Positions 5,444 to 5,528 of a stretch of 5,528 nt of DNA are shown one piece after another. The stretch's first letter is position 1; each line of letters begins with the position of its first letter. The stretch is taken from assembly GCA_947175305.1 (NCBI GenBank), contig CAMWMO010000138.1, positions 1 through 5,528 on the forward strand, in the 5' to 3' direction. Below the pieces are notes generated by a model that saw only the letters and a program-made list of their open reading frames with translations, was not told the DNA's origin and made no database searches. The position numbers and the translations under genes were made by a program. Source of the stretch: an uncultured Lachnospiraceae bacterium (GTDB lineage: Bacteria > Bacillota > Clostridia > Lachnospirales > Lachnospiraceae).

Positions 5444-5528
5444 TAAAAGATAAAATAAGAAAACTGGTGATAGCATTGGTTCTTCCTGTGGCAGTCGGGC
5501 TTTGTTGGACAACAGAGGCGGTACAGGC
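5440..5528 (+). CDS. Start of an exported protein (signal peptide only), cut by the window end
   Basis: Only 29 codons are visible. They begin at a GTG whose last two bases belong to the TGA stop of the coiled-coil gene, so the two are translationally coupled. The peptide has the three parts of a Sec signal: a basic start (MIKDKIRK), a hydrophobic core (LVIALVLPVAVGLCW) and a polar end with small residues (TTEAVQA) that offers an Ala-x-Ala-like signal peptidase I site near the window edge. The frame is open to the end. The Cys in the core is not in a convincing lipobox. The mature protein lies outside the window, so its function is unknown; it is probably a partner of the coiled-coil protein in the cell envelope. 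Confidence 0.78.
   Translation, partial: MIKDKIRKLVIALVLPVAVGLCWTTEAVQ

Overview
The window looks like a chromosomal piece of a low-to-mid GC Gram-positive anaerobe of the Clostridia, most like Lachnospiraceae. This is inferred from strong AGGAGG-type ribosome binding sites, a stand-alone C-terminal transketolase subunit, a methionine aminopeptidase with an N-terminal SEC-C zinc motif, and a NorM-like MATE transporter with typical clostridial wording. No 16S or other taxonomic marker is present, so the placement is tentative.

Layout. (1) Positions 1-86 do not fit the gene they lead into. They include a run of 15 C and probably represent a contig-end or assembly artefact. (2) 87-1347 is a rightward pentose-phosphate pair: the end of a transketolase C-terminal subunit, then ribulose-phosphate 3-epimerase (rpe) 13 bases later, closed by a hairpin at 1364-1397 that can terminate transcription in both directions. 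(3) 1401-2798 is a MATE-family efflux transporter read leftward, converging on rpe. (4) 2799-2991 is an AT-rich divergent promoter region with two imperfect palindromes. (5) 2992-3312 encodes a short BlaI/MecI-family repressor read rightward, followed 64 bases later by a SEC-C-type methionine aminopeptidase (3377-4249) and a strong terminator (4284-4322). (6) 4323-4510 is a 5' region with a perfect palindrome, a possible -10 box and small hairpins. (7) 4511-5443 encodes an unrecognised single-pass membrane protein with a long coiled coil. It is translationally coupled (GTGA overlap) to an exported protein that starts at 5440 and is cut by the window end.

How the parts relate. The transketolase and epimerase act in the non-oxidative pentose phosphate pathway. 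The repressor lies head-to-head with the transporter, and palindromes in the shared promoter suggest it controls itself and perhaps the efflux pump; no BlaR1-type sensor protease is visible. The coiled-coil membrane protein and the secreted protein form the start of a separate envelope operon of unknown role. It is the least explained part of the window and the best candidate for something undescribed. No tRNA, rRNA, insertion sequence, CRISPR array or recognised riboswitch was seen.
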